Notes: generated by a model not told the origin, from the sequence alone. A stretch of DNA of 64,000 bases from Candidatus Vecturithrix granuli (GCA_000739535.1 DF820469.1:250525-314524); one strand, 5' to 3'. Shown: positions 1-9,072, numbered from the stretch's first letter. Numbers and translations are program-made.

Positions 1-95
1 GGCTTGTCGGCGAATTCTTTCCTGAACACATTTCAGAACTCGAATTAAATCAAAAGATCAATGAAGACACCAGCGTGGAATATTCTCAAGCGTAG
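1..95 (+). CDS. C-terminal end of a gene cut by the window edge, probably sugar ABC transporter ATPase
   Basis: An open frame enters from the left edge in frame 3 and stops at TAG 93-95, overlapping the start of the next permease by 35 bases. The last 30 residues contain a GEF motif followed by an acidic stretch and end NEDTSVEYSQA. The tail of RbsA/MglA-type duplicated ABC ATPases looks like this (an 'R..GEF' segment, then a short tail), and the next two genes are permeases of the matching transporter class. Only the tail is visible, so the assignment rests mainly on context. The long overlap argues for translational coupling of ATPase and permease. Confidence 0.45.
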   Translation, partial: LVGEFFPEHISELELNQKINEDTSVEYSQA

Positions 96-1059
96 TGAAG
101 TGTATCTTATTCTCGTTATTGCCCTGCTCGTCTTTTTTCTGACGTTCAAGACTGAGGATTTCTTTTCAATTGAAAATTTTTTTGATATCCTGATCAGTAA
201 TTCCTTTTTAGGCATCATGGCCGCCGGTTTTCTGGTCGTCTTGATTTCCGGAGGAATTGACATTTCATTTACAGCTACAGCGACAGTGGCGCAATATGTG
301 GTCGCCAGTTACATTATCAAATATGATGGCAACTGGCTGATTGCGTTCGGCATGGCCGCCGCGATCGGGTTGACCTTAGGGGCTGTCAATGCCTTTTTAG
401 TCCATTATCTGAAAGTTTCAGCGATTATTATTACCATTTCCACATTGAATATTTTTTATGGCATTCTGATTTTTCTTACTCGCGGCAAATGGCTCTATAA
501 TTTCCCGGATTGGTTTTACGATGGGATCAGCTTATATCGTTTTACGACGACAGACAAGACCACCTATAGCATCTCGATTCCGATTTTTGTGTTTCTGGGG
601 GTGTTGCTGCTGACCGGATTTATTCTGAATAAAACCGTGATCGGACGCAAGATTTATGCGTTGGGGGGTAATCTGGAGGCTGCCAAACGGATGGGCTTTG
701 GCATTCTCGGTCTGCATGTGTTTGTTTATTGTTATCTGGGATTATTAGCAGGCATTGCGGCTATTGTGCAGGCGCATATTGTGCAGACGGTTGCGCCGAA
801 TGCGATCGTGGGGCGCGAATTGGAAGTCGTGGCGGCTGTCGTATTAGGGGGAGCCAGCCTGGCCGGCGGACGCGGCACCTTGCTCGGCACGATTTTAGGC
901 GTCACATTGGTGGCTGTGATGCAAAACGGCCTGACCTTACTCGGCGTGTCCTCCTATTGGCATAAAGTCGTTATCGGCCTGGTGATTCTGATGAGCGTGA
1001 GCCTGACCGCTTATCAGCGCAAACGCGAGGCGAAACAAGGCGCGGAGATTATACCATGA
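61..1059 (+). CDS. Simple-sugar ABC transporter permease (RbsC/LsrC type)
   Basis: A 332-residue, highly hydrophobic inner-membrane protein of the BPD_transp_2 family, which forms half of the channel for ribose-, galactose- or AI-2-type importers. The conserved 'LISGGIDISF' element lies near residues 61-70, and a glycine-rich cytoplasmic loop 'LGGASLAGGRGT' lies near the C-terminal third, as in RbsC. Length is normal for the family. The gene overlaps both the preceding ATPase fragment and, by ATGA, the next permease, so it belongs to one operon with two different permeases, as in LsrCD or YtfT-YjfF systems. The substrate cannot be read from the sequence, and no periplasmic binding protein of the matching class is in the window. 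Confidence 0.88.
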   Translation: MKTPAWNILKRSEVYLILVIALLVFFLTFKTEDFFSIENFFDILISNSFLGIMAAGFLVVLISGGIDISFTATATVAQYVVASYIIKYDGNWLIAFGMAAAIGLTLGAVNAFLVHYLKVSAIIITISTLNIFYGILIFLTRGKWLYNFPDWFYDGISLYRFTTTDKTTYSISIPIFVFLGVLLLTGFILNKTVIGRKIYALGGNLEAAKRMGFGILGLHVFVYCYLGLLAGIAAIVQAHIVQTVAPNAIVGRELEVVAAVVLGGASLAGGRGTLLGTILGVTLVAVMQNGLTLLGVSSYWHKVVIGLVILMSVSLTAYQRKREAKQGAEIIP

Positions 1060-2042
1060 AATTACGATTTACGGATCCAACCGTTAAATATTTATTGATT
1101 ATTCTGGTTATCCTGGTTCTCGGATTTGAGTTAATCATTCCGGGACAACGTTTTTTCAAATTCTCGACGTTTCAGTCCATGGCCTTTCAAGTGCCGGAAT
1201 TGGGTATTCTGGCGATTGCTATGATGATCACGATGTTAAGCGGCGGCATTAATCTCTCGATTATTGCCACGAGCAATATGACCGCCCTGATCAGCGCCTA
1301 CATACTGACCCGCTTTATTCCTGAAGGTACTGGCGCAATCAGTGCAACGTTGATTATAATCACCGCTATTGCCGCTGGTTTGCTAATGGCATTGTTGATA
1401 GGAGTGTTGAATGGCTTGATTATCGCGTATATCGGCGTGTCTCCGATTTTGACCACCTTAGGCACAATGACGCTGGTGGAAGGCTTGAACGTAGCCTTGA
1501 CCAGAGGCGATGTGATTTCGGGCTTCCCGGAACCAATTTTGTTTCTTGGCAACGGCAAGCTCCTGGGTGTTCCCATGCCGCTCCTGATCTTTGCCGCCTG
1601 CGCTCTGATTGCGACGATATTGTTAAATCGAACTCCCTTTGGAGTCAGCATCTATATGCTGGGTTCAAACGAAAAAGCGACGTTATTTTCGGGTATTCAA
1701 ACCCAAAAAGTACTGGTAAAAATTTACGCCCTGTCCGGTCTGCTCTGCGGCGTATCGGCTATCATCATGATCGCTCGCTTTAACTCAGCCAATGCCGGGT
1801 ATGCCTCTTCCTATCTGCTCGTCACTATTTTGGCCTCGGTCCTCGGCGGCGTGAATCCAGACGGCGGATTTGGCAAAATCTTCGGCTTAGTGCTCTCACT
1901 GATCGTGCTTCAAGTGATTTCCAGCGGATTGAATTTGCTCGGATTCAGTGCGCATCTCACCATTGCCCTCTGGGGCAGCATCCTGATTGTTGTCATCTCC
2001 CTGCACCATCTGCGCGGCTGGTTAAGCAAAGCAACAGCCTAA
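1056..2042 (+). CDS. Second simple-sugar ABC transporter permease
   Basis: A 328-residue BPD_transp_2 permease, the partner of the upstream permease. Its ATG overlaps the upstream stop in ATGA, giving tight coupling. Motifs mirror those of the partner: 'MLSGGINLSI' near residue 60 and 'LGGVNPDGGFGK' near residue 265. Hydrophobic segments span most of the protein. It starts MKLRFTDPTVKY, with a short charged cytoplasmic N-terminus. The two permeases are clearly related but not recent duplicates. The operon appears to end here, because the next gene is about 390 bases away and belongs to another protein class. Confidence 0.88.
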   Translation: MKLRFTDPTVKYLLIILVILVLGFELIIPGQRFFKFSTFQSMAFQVPELGILAIAMMITMLSGGINLSIIATSNMTALISAYILTRFIPEGTGAISATLIIITAIAAGLLMALLIGVLNGLIIAYIGVSPILTTLGTMTLVEGLNVALTRGDVISGFPEPILFLGNGKLLGVPMPLLIFAACALIATILLNRTPFGVSIYMLGSNEKATLFSGIQTQKVLVKIYALSGLLCGVSAIIMIARFNSANAGYASSYLLVTILASVLGGVNPDGGFGKIFGLVLSLIVLQVISSGLNLLGFSAHLTIALWGSILIVVISLHHLRGWLSKATA

Positions 2043-2433
2043 GAAAGCCCATCAGCATTACGAACAGCAGTATTCATGAAAAAGGATAGGGATTAAATGT
2101 ACCAGAAACATACATGAAAAAAATCTCTTGACGGAAATCCTCTGCATCAGTATCTCATGATAGGGATGATTTCTAGGCATGGCGGCATGAGCAACGATAG
2201 CATAAAAAAACAAAAATTCAGGGCCAGGAGCAAGAGGAATTGAAGATCCTCCGTTGTTTCGGAAATGAGCGCAACGGTTTCCTGAAACAACGGAAAAATT
2301 GTCCAACATAATGCTTTGTCAAGATTTGAGTAACAAGTTTGTAGTTCTGAATTTAGTCAGAAGATTCGCTGAAGCGAGAATTATGGACCTATCAGTTAAA
2401 TGTTGACAGAGTGGTAGGGAGGAAAAGATCATT
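2043..2433. other. Intergenic stretch with short palindromes
   Basis: No convincing gene is seen. The stretch holds the palindrome at 2250-2294 and, near 2360-2373, a short inverted repeat TCGCTGAAGCGA. The second piece, with the following GAGAATTATGGAC, resembles the text near 37139-37160, so it may be a small dispersed repeat. A TTGACA at about 2403 lies too close to the next start codon to act as its -35 box. Confidence 0.4.
2250..2294. repeat. Palindromic repeat, family D (copy 1)
   Basis: Inverted arms TCCGTTGTTTC (2250-2260) and GAAACAACGGA (2284-2294) enclose GGAAATGAGCGCAACGGTTT. The core GTTTCGGAAATGAG recurs in the hairpin at 20949-20987, so this is a dispersed element and not only a local terminator. 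It has no T-tract. Confidence 0.6.
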
Positions 2434-3195
2434 ATGAAATATTTGAAGACAGGGATAATTCTGTTGATGTGGATACCTGTGTTGATAGCTCTTTCAGCAT
2501 ACGCCCAGGAGGGGCAGGTGATGCAACTCGTGTATTTCAATGATTATGCCCCGTTTAGTTGGGAGAATGAACAAAAACAGATGCAAGGGATTTTGATTGA
2601 TGTGTTGACCGAGGCGCTTCAGAATCGCATGAAAATTTCAGTGAGCCACACAGGCTATCCCTGGAAACGAGCTCAACATCTTGTGCAACAAGGAGAGGCT
2701 GATGCATTCTGTACTGTGCCGACTGAAGAACGCCGGACTTATACGGAAGTAAGCCATGAACCGGTGATTGTCGCGACATTTACCGTATTTGTCCGTACAG
2801 ACCATCCAAAATTGGAACAGATCAGTATGATTAAAACCCTTGCGGATTTGAAAGAATATACTCTCGGTCATTTTCTTGGCGCCGGGTGGGCGCAGCAAAA
2901 TCTGGAAGGGATGGATGTCAAGTGGGCAAGCGATCTCGAAGCTGTACTGTATAATCTGGCAAAAGGGCGGTTTGATCTTCATCCGGGAGCCTCGCAAGTG
3001 GTGCGCTTTACGATTAAGCAATTGGGTTTGAAACAGCAGATTGCTGAAATTCCTACTGTGCTGGACTCCCAACCCTTTTCGTTATGTATCGGGAAATTAT
3101 CACCATTTGTGAATATTCTTCCGAAATTTGATCAAACGCTGCAAGAGATGAAAGCCGATGGTACCCTTCAACAGATTTATGAGCAGTATGAGTGA
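2434..3195 (+). CDS. Periplasmic solute-binding protein, family 3 (amino-acid type)
   Basis: A 253-residue protein with a clear signal peptide (MKYLKTGIILLMWIPVLIAL, cleaved near AYAQ) followed by a bacterial extracellular solute-binding protein family 3 domain. Typical features are 'PFSWENE...GILIDVLTEAL', 'FCTVPTEERRTY' and a C-terminal 'MKADGTLQQIYEQY' helix. Such proteins bind polar amino acids or similar small molecules for ABC import, but members without adjacent permeases also serve as sensors or stand-alone proteins. Here no permease or ATPase is adjacent. A GAGGGAGG-like ribosome site lies 10-20 bases upstream of the ATG. Ligand unknown. Confidence 0.82.
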   Translation: MKYLKTGIILLMWIPVLIALSAYAQEGQVMQLVYFNDYAPFSWENEQKQMQGILIDVLTEALQNRMKISVSHTGYPWKRAQHLVQQGEADAFCTVPTEERRTYTEVSHEPVIVATFTVFVRTDHPKLEQISMIKTLADLKEYTLGHFLGAGWAQQNLEGMDVKWASDLEAVLYNLAKGRFDLHPGASQVVRFTIKQLGLKQQIAEIPTVLDSQPFSLCIGKLSPFVNILPKFDQTLQEMKADGTLQQIYEQYE

Positions 3196-3351
3196 TGTGT
3201 TGTTATTTCAAATGTCAAATTCGATAGTTTAAAACTTGACAGCCCTGGAAGTGTATGAAAAATTTTCTTTTTTATCGTAACGGTCTATCTTGTCAACAGC
3301 AGAAAATTTTTAAACCTATCACTGTGTATCATCGAGAGTTCCTCTGAGTTT

Positions 3352-3360
3352 AGGAGGTGA
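3352..3360 (+). promoter_or_regulatory. Strong Shine-Dalgarno that supports a TTG start for paaK
   Basis: AGGAGGTGA is a near-perfect anti-16S match, placed 9 bases before TTG at 3370. No comparable site precedes the in-frame ATG at 3433. Confidence 0.6.
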
Positions 3361-3369
3361 CCAGATTCC

Positions 3370-4743
3370 TTGAGCTTGTCATTCAGGAAAGAGGGGGACG
3401 ATGGTAGAGGAATAGGTTTAAAAATCAGGTATATGATCTGGCAAAAAGATGTCGAATGTATGGAGCGTTCCGCGTTGCAGAAGCTCCAATCAGAACGGTT
3501 GGCGTCCCTGGTACGCCGAGTTTATGAGTGCGTCCCGTTTTACAAAGCGGCCTTCGATCAGAAAGGGCTTTCTCCATCAGATATTCGCTCGATTGATGAT
3601 ATTTCCAAACTTCCGTTTACCCGCAAAACGGACCTACGCGACAATTATCCGTTCAAATTATTCGCCGTGCCGATGAGTGCGGTGGTTGAAATTCATGCCT
3701 CAAGTGGAACAACGGGCAATCCGACGGTTGTGGCCTATACGAAAAATGATGTCGCCCTCTGGTCAGAAGTAATGGCGCGCGCTTTAGCGGCTGGCGGGGC
3801 AACAAAGGAAGATATTATTCAAAACGCTTACGGATATGGGTTGTTTACCGGGGGGCTCGGCGTACACTACGGTGCAATAGCCTTAGGCGCGGCAGTCATT
3901 CCCATGTCTTCCGGGGGCACCAAACGACAGATAAAACTCATGAGCGATTTTGGCTCGACCGTCATCACTTGCACACCTTCTTACGCGTTGTTTGTGGCGG
4001 AAGAAGCGGTCAGCATGGGGATCGATCCAAAAGCATTCAAGCTGAAATCCGGCATTTTCGGGGCTGAACCCTGGACGAATAACATGCGTCGAGAGATTGA
4101 AGAACGATGGGGGCTGAAGGCGATTGATATTTACGGACTCTCGGAAATCATTGGACCGGGCGTCGCAATTGAGTGCTATGAAGGACAGGATGGCTTGCAC
4201 CTGTTTTCGGATCATTTTTATCCTGAAGTTGTTGAACCAGGCGGCGAAAATGCCGTTGCTCCAGGAGAAACGGGGGAACTTGTTCTGACGACATTGACGA
4301 AAGAAGGGATTCCGTTATTGCGTTATCGCACCGGGGATATTGTGAGCATTACAGAAGAACCCTGTCCGCATTGCGGCAGAACGTCACCGCGTATTAGTAA
4401 AGTCAGAGGTCGTACTGATGATATGTTAATCATCCGGGGCGTGAATGTGTTTCCGTCGCAGATTGAAAGCGTGTTGCTGGAAATCGAAGAAACTGAGCCG
4501 CACTATCTGTTGGTTGTTGATCGAGTTGGATCTTTAGATCAATTAGAAGTCCAGGTGGAAGTGGATGAGAAAATCTTTTCAGATGAGATCAAAGTGTTAG
4601 AATCGCTTCGCAAGAAAATTCAACGAGAAATCGAAAGTACATTGAATCTGGTCGTCAGTGTCAAACTCGTGGAACCACGAACCATTGAACGCAGCATGGG
4701 CAAGGCTGTACGTGTGATCGATAAGCGCGAACTTTATTCATAA
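3370..4743 (+). CDS. paaK: Phenylacetate-CoA ligase (AMP-forming)
   Basis: An adenylate-forming enzyme of the PaaK family, which activates phenylacetate or related aryl acids with ATP and CoA in the cytoplasm. The AMP-binding motif 'SSGTTGNP', the '[11 protein letters not shown]' segment, 'RYRTGDI', and the C-terminal '[19 protein letters not shown]' block are all present. A CPHCG pair near the middle fits the family. The usual PaaK N-terminus corresponds to [10 protein letters not shown] at 3433. The strong ribosome site at 3352-3360 instead favours TTG 3370, giving 457 residues with a 21-residue extension. Both starts are possible. The next gene encodes the ACT protein commonly paired with PaaK in anaerobes and archaea. 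Confidence 0.92.
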   Translation: MSLSFRKEGDDGRGIGLKIRYMIWQKDVECMERSALQKLQSERLASLVRRVYECVPFYKAAFDQKGLSPSDIRSIDDISKLPFTRKTDLRDNYPFKLFAVPMSAVVEIHASSGTTGNPTVVAYTKNDVALWSEVMARALAAGGATKEDIIQNAYGYGLFTGGLGVHYGAIALGAAVIPMSSGGTKRQIKLMSDFGSTVITCTPSYALFVAEEAVSMGIDPKAFKLKSGIFGAEPWTNNMRREIEERWGLKAIDIYGLSEIIGPGVAIECYEGQDGLHLFSDHFYPEVVEPGGENAVAPGETGELVLTTLTKEGIPLLRYRTGDIVSITEEPCPHCGRTSPRISKVRGRTDDMLIIRGVNVFPSQIESVLLEIEETEPHYLLVVDRVGSLDQLEVQVEVDEKIFSDEIKVLESLRKKIQREIESTLNLVVSVKLVEPRTIERSMGKAVRVIDKRELYS

Positions 4744-4810
4744 GGATGGGTCGTGCTGCAAGTCAGACGCATAAAAAGAAAGAAGAGACCTGGATGGGGA
4801 ATCGGGACTT

Positions 4811-4846
4811 GAAAAATTGAGGAGAACATATTCTCCTCAATTTTTC
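4811..4846. terminator. Hairpin between paaK and the ACT gene
   Basis: A perfect 16-bp stem, GAAAAATTGAGGAGAA (4811-4826) with TTCTCCTCAATTTTTC (4831-4846), closes on a CATA loop. The symmetric A- and T-rich ends would allow termination in either direction. It lies only 20 bases before the ACT gene, so it may act as an attenuator or as the leader structure of that gene. Confidence 0.6.
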
Positions 4847-4866
4847 AATATTCCGAAGAAGACATC

Positions 4867-5301
4867 ATGAAAGTCAAACAAATTTCGGTGTTTTTGGAAA
4901 ACAGAAGCGGTCGCTTAGCCGAGGTCACTAGGGTACTTGGAGAGAATAACTTGAATATCAGAGCCTTGTCGCTCGCAGATACTTCCGATTTTGGGGTATT
5001 GCGGATGATTATTGATCATCCTGCTGACGCCTATATGGTCTTGAAAGAGAAACACTACACTGTGCAAGAAACCGAGGTGATCGCCTTAGAAGTCGCTGAT
5101 CAGCCGGGAGGATTGGCCGGAGTGCTGGAAACCTTATATCAAAACGGGATTAACGTTGAGTATCTTTACGCTTTTCCCGAACGCGATTCCATCGATAAAG
5201 CCATCATGATCTTCAGATTCGATAATAATGATAAAGCCATTGAAGTGATGCAGCAACACAATATTAAGATTTTGGGAGCGAGACGAGTGTATAACATTTA
5301 A
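4867..5301 (+). CDS. Tandem ACT-domain protein associated with PaaK
   Basis: A 144-residue protein made of two ACT domains. The first is about residues 3-68 (KQISVFLENRSGRLAEVTRVL) and the second about 72-140 (ALEVADQPGGLAGVLETL). The 'E(N)RSGRLAEV' and 'DQPGGLAGVL' turns are the usual ligand-binding ACT elements, which generally sense amino acids. Proteins of this size and layout are commonly found next to phenylacetate-CoA ligase and indolepyruvate oxidoreductase genes, so a role in sensing aromatic amino acids or their acids is a fair inference. It starts with MKVKQISVF at ATG 4867. The spacer to paaK contains a hairpin. Confidence 0.85.
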   Translation: MKVKQISVFLENRSGRLAEVTRVLGENNLNIRALSLADTSDFGVLRMIIDHPADAYMVLKEKHYTVQETEVIALEVADQPGGLAGVLETLYQNGINVEYLYAFPERDSIDKAIMIFRFDNNDKAIEVMQQHNIKILGARRVYNI

Positions 5302-5308
5302 AGTGACG

Positions 5309-5432
5309 AACGTGAGGGAAGGGACTCAAGGGACTAAGGAAGATGTAAAGAAGAAACCAGGTTTTTTCCGAAAAACCTGGTTTCTCGCCTACCTTTAGTT
5401 ACTTGAGTCCCTTGAGTCCCTTCCCTCACGTT
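5309..5432. repeat. Nested palindrome: 27-bp inverted arms around a terminator hairpin
   Basis: The outer arms 5309-5335 and 5406-5432 are perfect reverse complements of 27 bp (AACGTGAGGGAAGGGACTCA... and its complement). The space between holds the independent hairpin at 5353-5384. The right arm ends only 6 bases before the pxpA start codon. Confidence 0.85.
5353..5384. terminator. Symmetric hairpin terminator
   Basis: GAAACCAGGTTTTT pairs with AAAAACCTGGTTTC around a TCCG loop. Related hairpins with an AAACC(A/G)... core occur at 20913, 38170, 43622, 45395 and 58534 at gene ends. Here it would end the paaK-ACT transcript. Confidence 0.7.
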
Positions 5433-5438
5433 TTACCT

Positions 5439-6203
5439 ATGAAAATAGATATTAATTGTGACATGGGCGAGAGTTTTGGGAGATACCAATTGGGATTAGA
5501 TGCAGAAATCATGCCCTTCATTAGTTCGGCCAATATTGCATGCGGCTTTCATGCCGGCGATCCGAGTGTGATGCACAAAACCGTACAAATGGCCGTAGAG
5601 CATGGCGTGGGAGTCGGAGCACACCCTGGCTTTCCGGATTTGGTCGGATTTGGTCGTCGTAATCTGAATATGCTGACAGATGAGCTGCGTGATGCAATTA
5701 TTTATCAGGTTGGCGCGTTAATGGGATTTACCCAAATGCTCGGAGCGAACATTCAACACGTCAAACCTCATGGAGCCATGTATAATATGGCTGCGGAAAA
5801 TGAAAGCATGGCGAAAACCATTATCGAGACCTTGTTGAAACTGAACGACCAATTGATCCTCTTTGGATTATCAGGCTCGAAAATTTTGAGCATCGCCCGA
5901 AAATCAGGGTTGCGAGTTGCGTGCGAAGTGTTTGCTGATCGGGCATATAACGAAGATGGGAGTTTGGTTTCTCGTCAGCAGCCGGGTTCTGTCATTACCG
6001 ATTCCTCTGAAGTCGCAAATCGCATACTAAAAATGGTCAAAGAACGCAAAGTAACTGCGATCACAGGCCTGGAAATCGACCTGGAATTAGATACGATTTG
6101 CGTGCATGGGGATACGGCCGGGGCAGTAGATCATGTGAAACACATCGTCCACGTTCTGAAACAGGAAGGTATCGAGATTGCGCCAGTTGGAAAATTTCTT
6201 TAG
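5439..6203 (+). CDS. pxpA: 5-oxoprolinase subunit A (LamB/YcsF family)
   Basis: A 254-residue cytoplasmic protein of the LamB/YcsF family, the subunit that works with PxpBC to cleave 5-oxoproline to glutamate using ATP. Family motifs: 'DINCDMGESFG' at the N-terminus, 'NIACGFHAGDP', 'GAHPGFPD', 'HVKPHGAMYN', 'FADRAYNEDGSLVSR', and 'CVHGDT' near the end. The start is placed at the ATG giving MKIDINCDMG, the standard family N-terminus. A longer frame upstream would read through the repeat arm. No good Shine-Dalgarno is seen. PxpB and PxpC are not in this window. Confidence 0.92.
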   Translation: MKIDINCDMGESFGRYQLGLDAEIMPFISSANIACGFHAGDPSVMHKTVQMAVEHGVGVGAHPGFPDLVGFGRRNLNMLTDELRDAIIYQVGALMGFTQMLGANIQHVKPHGAMYNMAAENESMAKTIIETLLKLNDQLILFGLSGSKILSIARKSGLRVACEVFADRAYNEDGSLVSRQQPGSVITDSSEVANRILKMVKERKVTAITGLEIDLELDTICVHGDTAGAVDHVKHIVHVLKQEGIEIAPVGKFL

Positions 6204-6350
6204 TGTTTGAGTGTTTGCATAAAACTACAAGGATTTTATTTAAGAAGGATTAAGTTTCTTAGTGAAATGCCCCTTCATCCTCCTTGCACAAAATCCATAT
6301 AGTTTCTTAAACACTGAAACACTGAAACACTCAAACACTCAAACACTCAA
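6202..6350. repeat. Nested palindrome: AAACACTC arms around a family C element (copy 1)
   Basis: The inner element 6222-6305 begins AACTACAAGGATTTTATTTAA and ends with the matching CAAAATCCATATAGTT, which is the family C pattern also seen at 32171 and 63791. The outer arms are AGTGTTTGAGTGTTT (6202-6216) and AAACACTCAAACACT (6325-6339). The right arm is part of a short tandem run of AAACACT(C/G) units at about 6309-6350. The left arm begins inside the pxpA stop codon. Confidence 0.8.
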
Positions 6351-6360
6351 ACGAGGATAT

Positions 6361-6966
6361 ATGCAGCGGTTTATCCATTGTTTACTTTTCTTCACCTTCT
6401 TTCTGACGATGATAGGATGGGCTTGGGGGCAGATTCCGCCTCAGAATTCTATGACCTATTTTTCCGTCGGATTCTCGCAGGACGGCAAAATCATTCCTGT
6501 TACCAATCATCAGGTCGTTTTGGCCAAAAGGCCATTTACCATTCTCCTCTACCTCAAACAGCCTGATGGCATTTTAGTGAATGCCTCTTTTGCCCCACAG
6601 TCTTTTAAACAGGCGCAGACTGGCGCCCCATTGACTGACATTGAGGGGTTTTCCGATCTCGGGATGGCGGAAGAGCCGTTTAATCCGAAAACACTGTTGA
6701 TGGTTTCAGCTATCGCCCCGCATTACTGGTATTATGAACATGACACCCATCATCGCTTTAATCAGGTGACGTTACAGAACAATATATTGGTGTGCGAAAG
6801 AATTGTCGGACAAATTATGGATCGCGACGCATCCAAAACAATGAAATCAATTCGAGAAATCAAGGAAAATGCGCTGTATCTGGTATTTATGAAAACCGAA
6901 TGGACGCCTGATTTTCGTCAACAATACGAAAAACAACGGGAATTCATTCAAGTTCTGTTTCGCTGA
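6361..6966 (+). CDS. Secreted protein of unknown function
   Basis: A 201-residue protein. I do not recognise the family. It has a strong signal peptide (MQRFIHCLLFFTFFLTMIGW, cleavage likely after WAWG) followed by a soluble domain with many beta-prone stretches. The start at ATG 6361 has CGAGGAT as a ribosome site, whereas a longer frame beginning at 6262 would translate the repeat and lacks one. It lies 15 bases before the large membrane protein gene and so probably shares a transcript with it. It may be a periplasmic partner of that protein, but nothing in the sequence proves this. Confidence 0.7.
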   Translation: MQRFIHCLLFFTFFLTMIGWAWGQIPPQNSMTYFSVGFSQDGKIIPVTNHQVVLAKRPFTILLYLKQPDGILVNASFAPQSFKQAQTGAPLTDIEGFSDLGMAEEPFNPKTLLMVSAIAPHYWYYEHDTHHRFNQVTLQNNILVCERIVGQIMDRDASKTMKSIREIKENALYLVFMKTEWTPDFRQQYEKQREFIQVLFR

Positions 6967-6981
6967 AAGGGAATGATCACT

Positions 6982-9072
6982 ATGCGCCGGTTAGGAGTTG
7001 TTGGACTGTTATTGCTTCTTGTGGGCGTCAGCCTCGCTTTTTTATGGAAACAGGTCGGGCTTGTAACAGGAGCAAATATCTTCCCCTGGGATACTCACTT
7101 TGAATTATTTCCAACGGTTTTAGCAATCTGGCTTCCTGGACTCTATCTGTTTTTTACGGGGATGTGGTTCTATCTTCAACAAAATTTTCCTCAAGAAGGC
7201 CGACTGCGCTATTTTCAGCAGCTTGATGCGGCGAGTTATGCTGCAATTGTGTTGTTTTTGCTCAGCGTGACCGTCTGGCAAGCCTTCGGATACCCCGATA
7301 CATATTTTCGAGCAGGGGTATTGTGTATTTTTTTGTTCAAGAGCATGATCCTTTTACGGGCATTATATGCCTTTCCCAGGTGTATTCGATCGACATTTCT
7401 GGTGGTTGTGAGCTTCGGTTTTTACTTGCTCTCGCTCCCGTTTCTGCACGTCTTCCTGTTTATGCCGCTTTTTGACCTGTTTCAACATTCAGCCTTACTT
7501 CATATCAGCATTCTGGTGGTCAAATCCATCTGCCTCGCGTTAATGAGTCTGGAAACCTTTCGCCTCAGCGCAGAAATGACGAAATCCGTACAAAGCGCGT
7601 TTTTTAGCTGGCTAATCGTCTCATTTACCTTTCCGGCTCTTGGATTTCCGAAAATTTCCTTTATTCTGGCCGGGCTGCTGGTAGTCTTTATCCTGCGGAT
7701 GTTTATCTCGCGTGTTGACACCAGGGAATTGATAAAAGGCTTCGTGCGTCCATCAAGCCTCACTATAGCCTTCAAATTTTTGATTGTGTTCAACATTATT
7801 CTGGCGGCTGGATTGATTTTCTGGGATAATGTGAGACCAGGATTTGATCTGCAATGGAACAGAGCGTTCGAAGCCGCGCTTGGCACGTTATTGAATGGGC
7901 AATGGGGGATATTCTGCTACGCCCCGGTATATTGGCTATCCCTTTTTGGTATGGTCTATGTGCTGTTTTTTCGCATCTGGAATGGTGTGCTCTTGGTCTT
8001 GACAGGAGTATTGCTGTATAGCGCGTACCATCTGGCCTATTATGGGATGCTCGGGCAAGGGATTCATCAACACGATATTGTGCCTTTTTTACCATTTCTC
8101 GGCGTCTTTATTGCGATTGCTCATAGCCGGTTTGGAAAAATCGTGCTGTTCCGCCTGATCGTGCGCCTCTTGATTTTTGCGACGGTTGCAAGCACGTCAC
8201 TGTTGCTGGTTCTTAGTCCGCAGCATAACTCGCTTCCTTCGAAATTTGCTGAAATTCAATGGAGCCTGATGCATGCAGTTGGAAAAGATCTGACAGGATT
8301 TTTTCCTTCCACCAGTTTTCAGCCAGAGGCAGTTCCTCTACTGTTCTGGCTTGTCGGAGTAATAGGGCTTGCGATCATTTGCTGCTACATCCGTACCCGC
8401 TTAGGATATCCTCTCACGCAAAAGATCCGTACTTTTCTTGAAGGACAATTTTCATTCCAACAACTCACGTTTTATCCACTGTTATTGCTGCTCTTTCTCC
8501 TTCTGGGAACAGGGGTGATGGTGGTCGGGAAAACAATCTATCCTGGGATGCTAGAACATCCTCTTGAGCTCTCTTCTCAAACTCCACAGCATATTCTTTC
8601 GAATGTTGAGCACCCCTCAGCGTCGTTTCCGGCAAAAGGCATCCTTATAGTATCGCACTTGACCAACAGCGAAAAGGTTTTTCATAAAACCCCGCTGGCA
8701 AGTATCACCGTGAGCGACCCGGATCAGAAGTTTGAAACATTTATCTTGAAAGCCGGGAAAGATACGGCAGAAAAAACGCTGGATACTTCCAACGGAAACC
8801 AGGCATTAGCTCACGGACGCGCAGAATTGTATCGTTCTCATTCGATGACGACTCAAGAGGGAATTTCCGTTGAAACTCATGACTATTATACAAAATTTCT
8901 TTTTAGCAAACCGTTGCACATTCAGAAAATGACATTGAAATGGCTGCCTGCAAGAGATCCTGACATCAGTGCAGAATATATCTTGCATATTGAAGAGATT
9001 CTCCTGCTTGGCGATTCTTTTGAGCGGCCAGAAGAGGGACAAGCGTATGAACCTCGCGGAAATGTTAAATAG
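6982..9072 (+). CDS. Large multi-pass membrane protein of unknown function
   Basis: A 696-residue protein with at least ten hydrophobic segments between about residues 5 and 530, then a final membrane segment and a soluble C-terminal domain of about 150 residues. Around residues 295-320 a 'LLNGQWGIFCYAPVYWLSLF' segment resembles a turn seen in some polytopic glycosyltransferase-like membrane proteins (pattern 'GL..YAP.Y'). The match is weak and no catalytic residue can be named. ATG 6982 has AAAGGGA at a proper distance, while ATG 6973 is too close to it. The 3' end overlaps the sucA start by 26 bases, so it is likely coupled to sucA. Confidence 0.7.
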   Translation: MRRLGVVGLLLLLVGVSLAFLWKQVGLVTGANIFPWDTHFELFPTVLAIWLPGLYLFFTGMWFYLQQNFPQEGRLRYFQQLDAASYAAIVLFLLSVTVWQAFGYPDTYFRAGVLCIFLFKSMILLRALYAFPRCIRSTFLVVVSFGFYLLSLPFLHVFLFMPLFDLFQHSALLHISILVVKSICLALMSLETFRLSAEMTKSVQSAFFSWLIVSFTFPALGFPKISFILAGLLVVFILRMFISRVDTRELIKGFVRPSSLTIAFKFLIVFNIILAAGLIFWDNVRPGFDLQWNRAFEAALGTLLNGQWGIFCYAPVYWLSLFGMVYVLFFRIWNGVLLVLTGVLLYSAYHLAYYGMLGQGIHQHDIVPFLPFLGVFIAIAHSRFGKIVLFRLIVRLLIFATVASTSLLLVLSPQHNSLPSKFAEIQWSLMHAVGKDLTGFFPSTSFQPEAVPLLFWLVGVIGLAIICCYIRTRLGYPLTQKIRTFLEGQFSFQQLTFYPLLLLLFLLLGTGVMVVGKTIYPGMLEHPLELSSQTPQHILSNVEHPSASFPAKGILIVSHLTNSEKVFHKTPLASITVSDPDQKFETFILKAGKDTAEKTLDTSNGNQALAHGRAELYRSHSMTTQEGISVETHDYYTKFLFSKPLHIQKMTLKWLPARDPDISAEYILHIEEILLLGDSFERPEEGQAYEPRGNVK

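Noticed and set aside
61..2042. Naming the permease pair lsrC/lsrD because of the LsrG-like gene at the other end
   Set aside because: The distance is 60 kb, no LsrB-type binding protein or LsrK/LsrR/LsrF genes are present, and the permease motifs are shared by all simple-sugar importers of this class.
2058..2309. 83-codon minus-strand frame after the permease operon
   Set aside because: It overlaps the family D palindrome, has no ribosome site and shows no recognisable motif.
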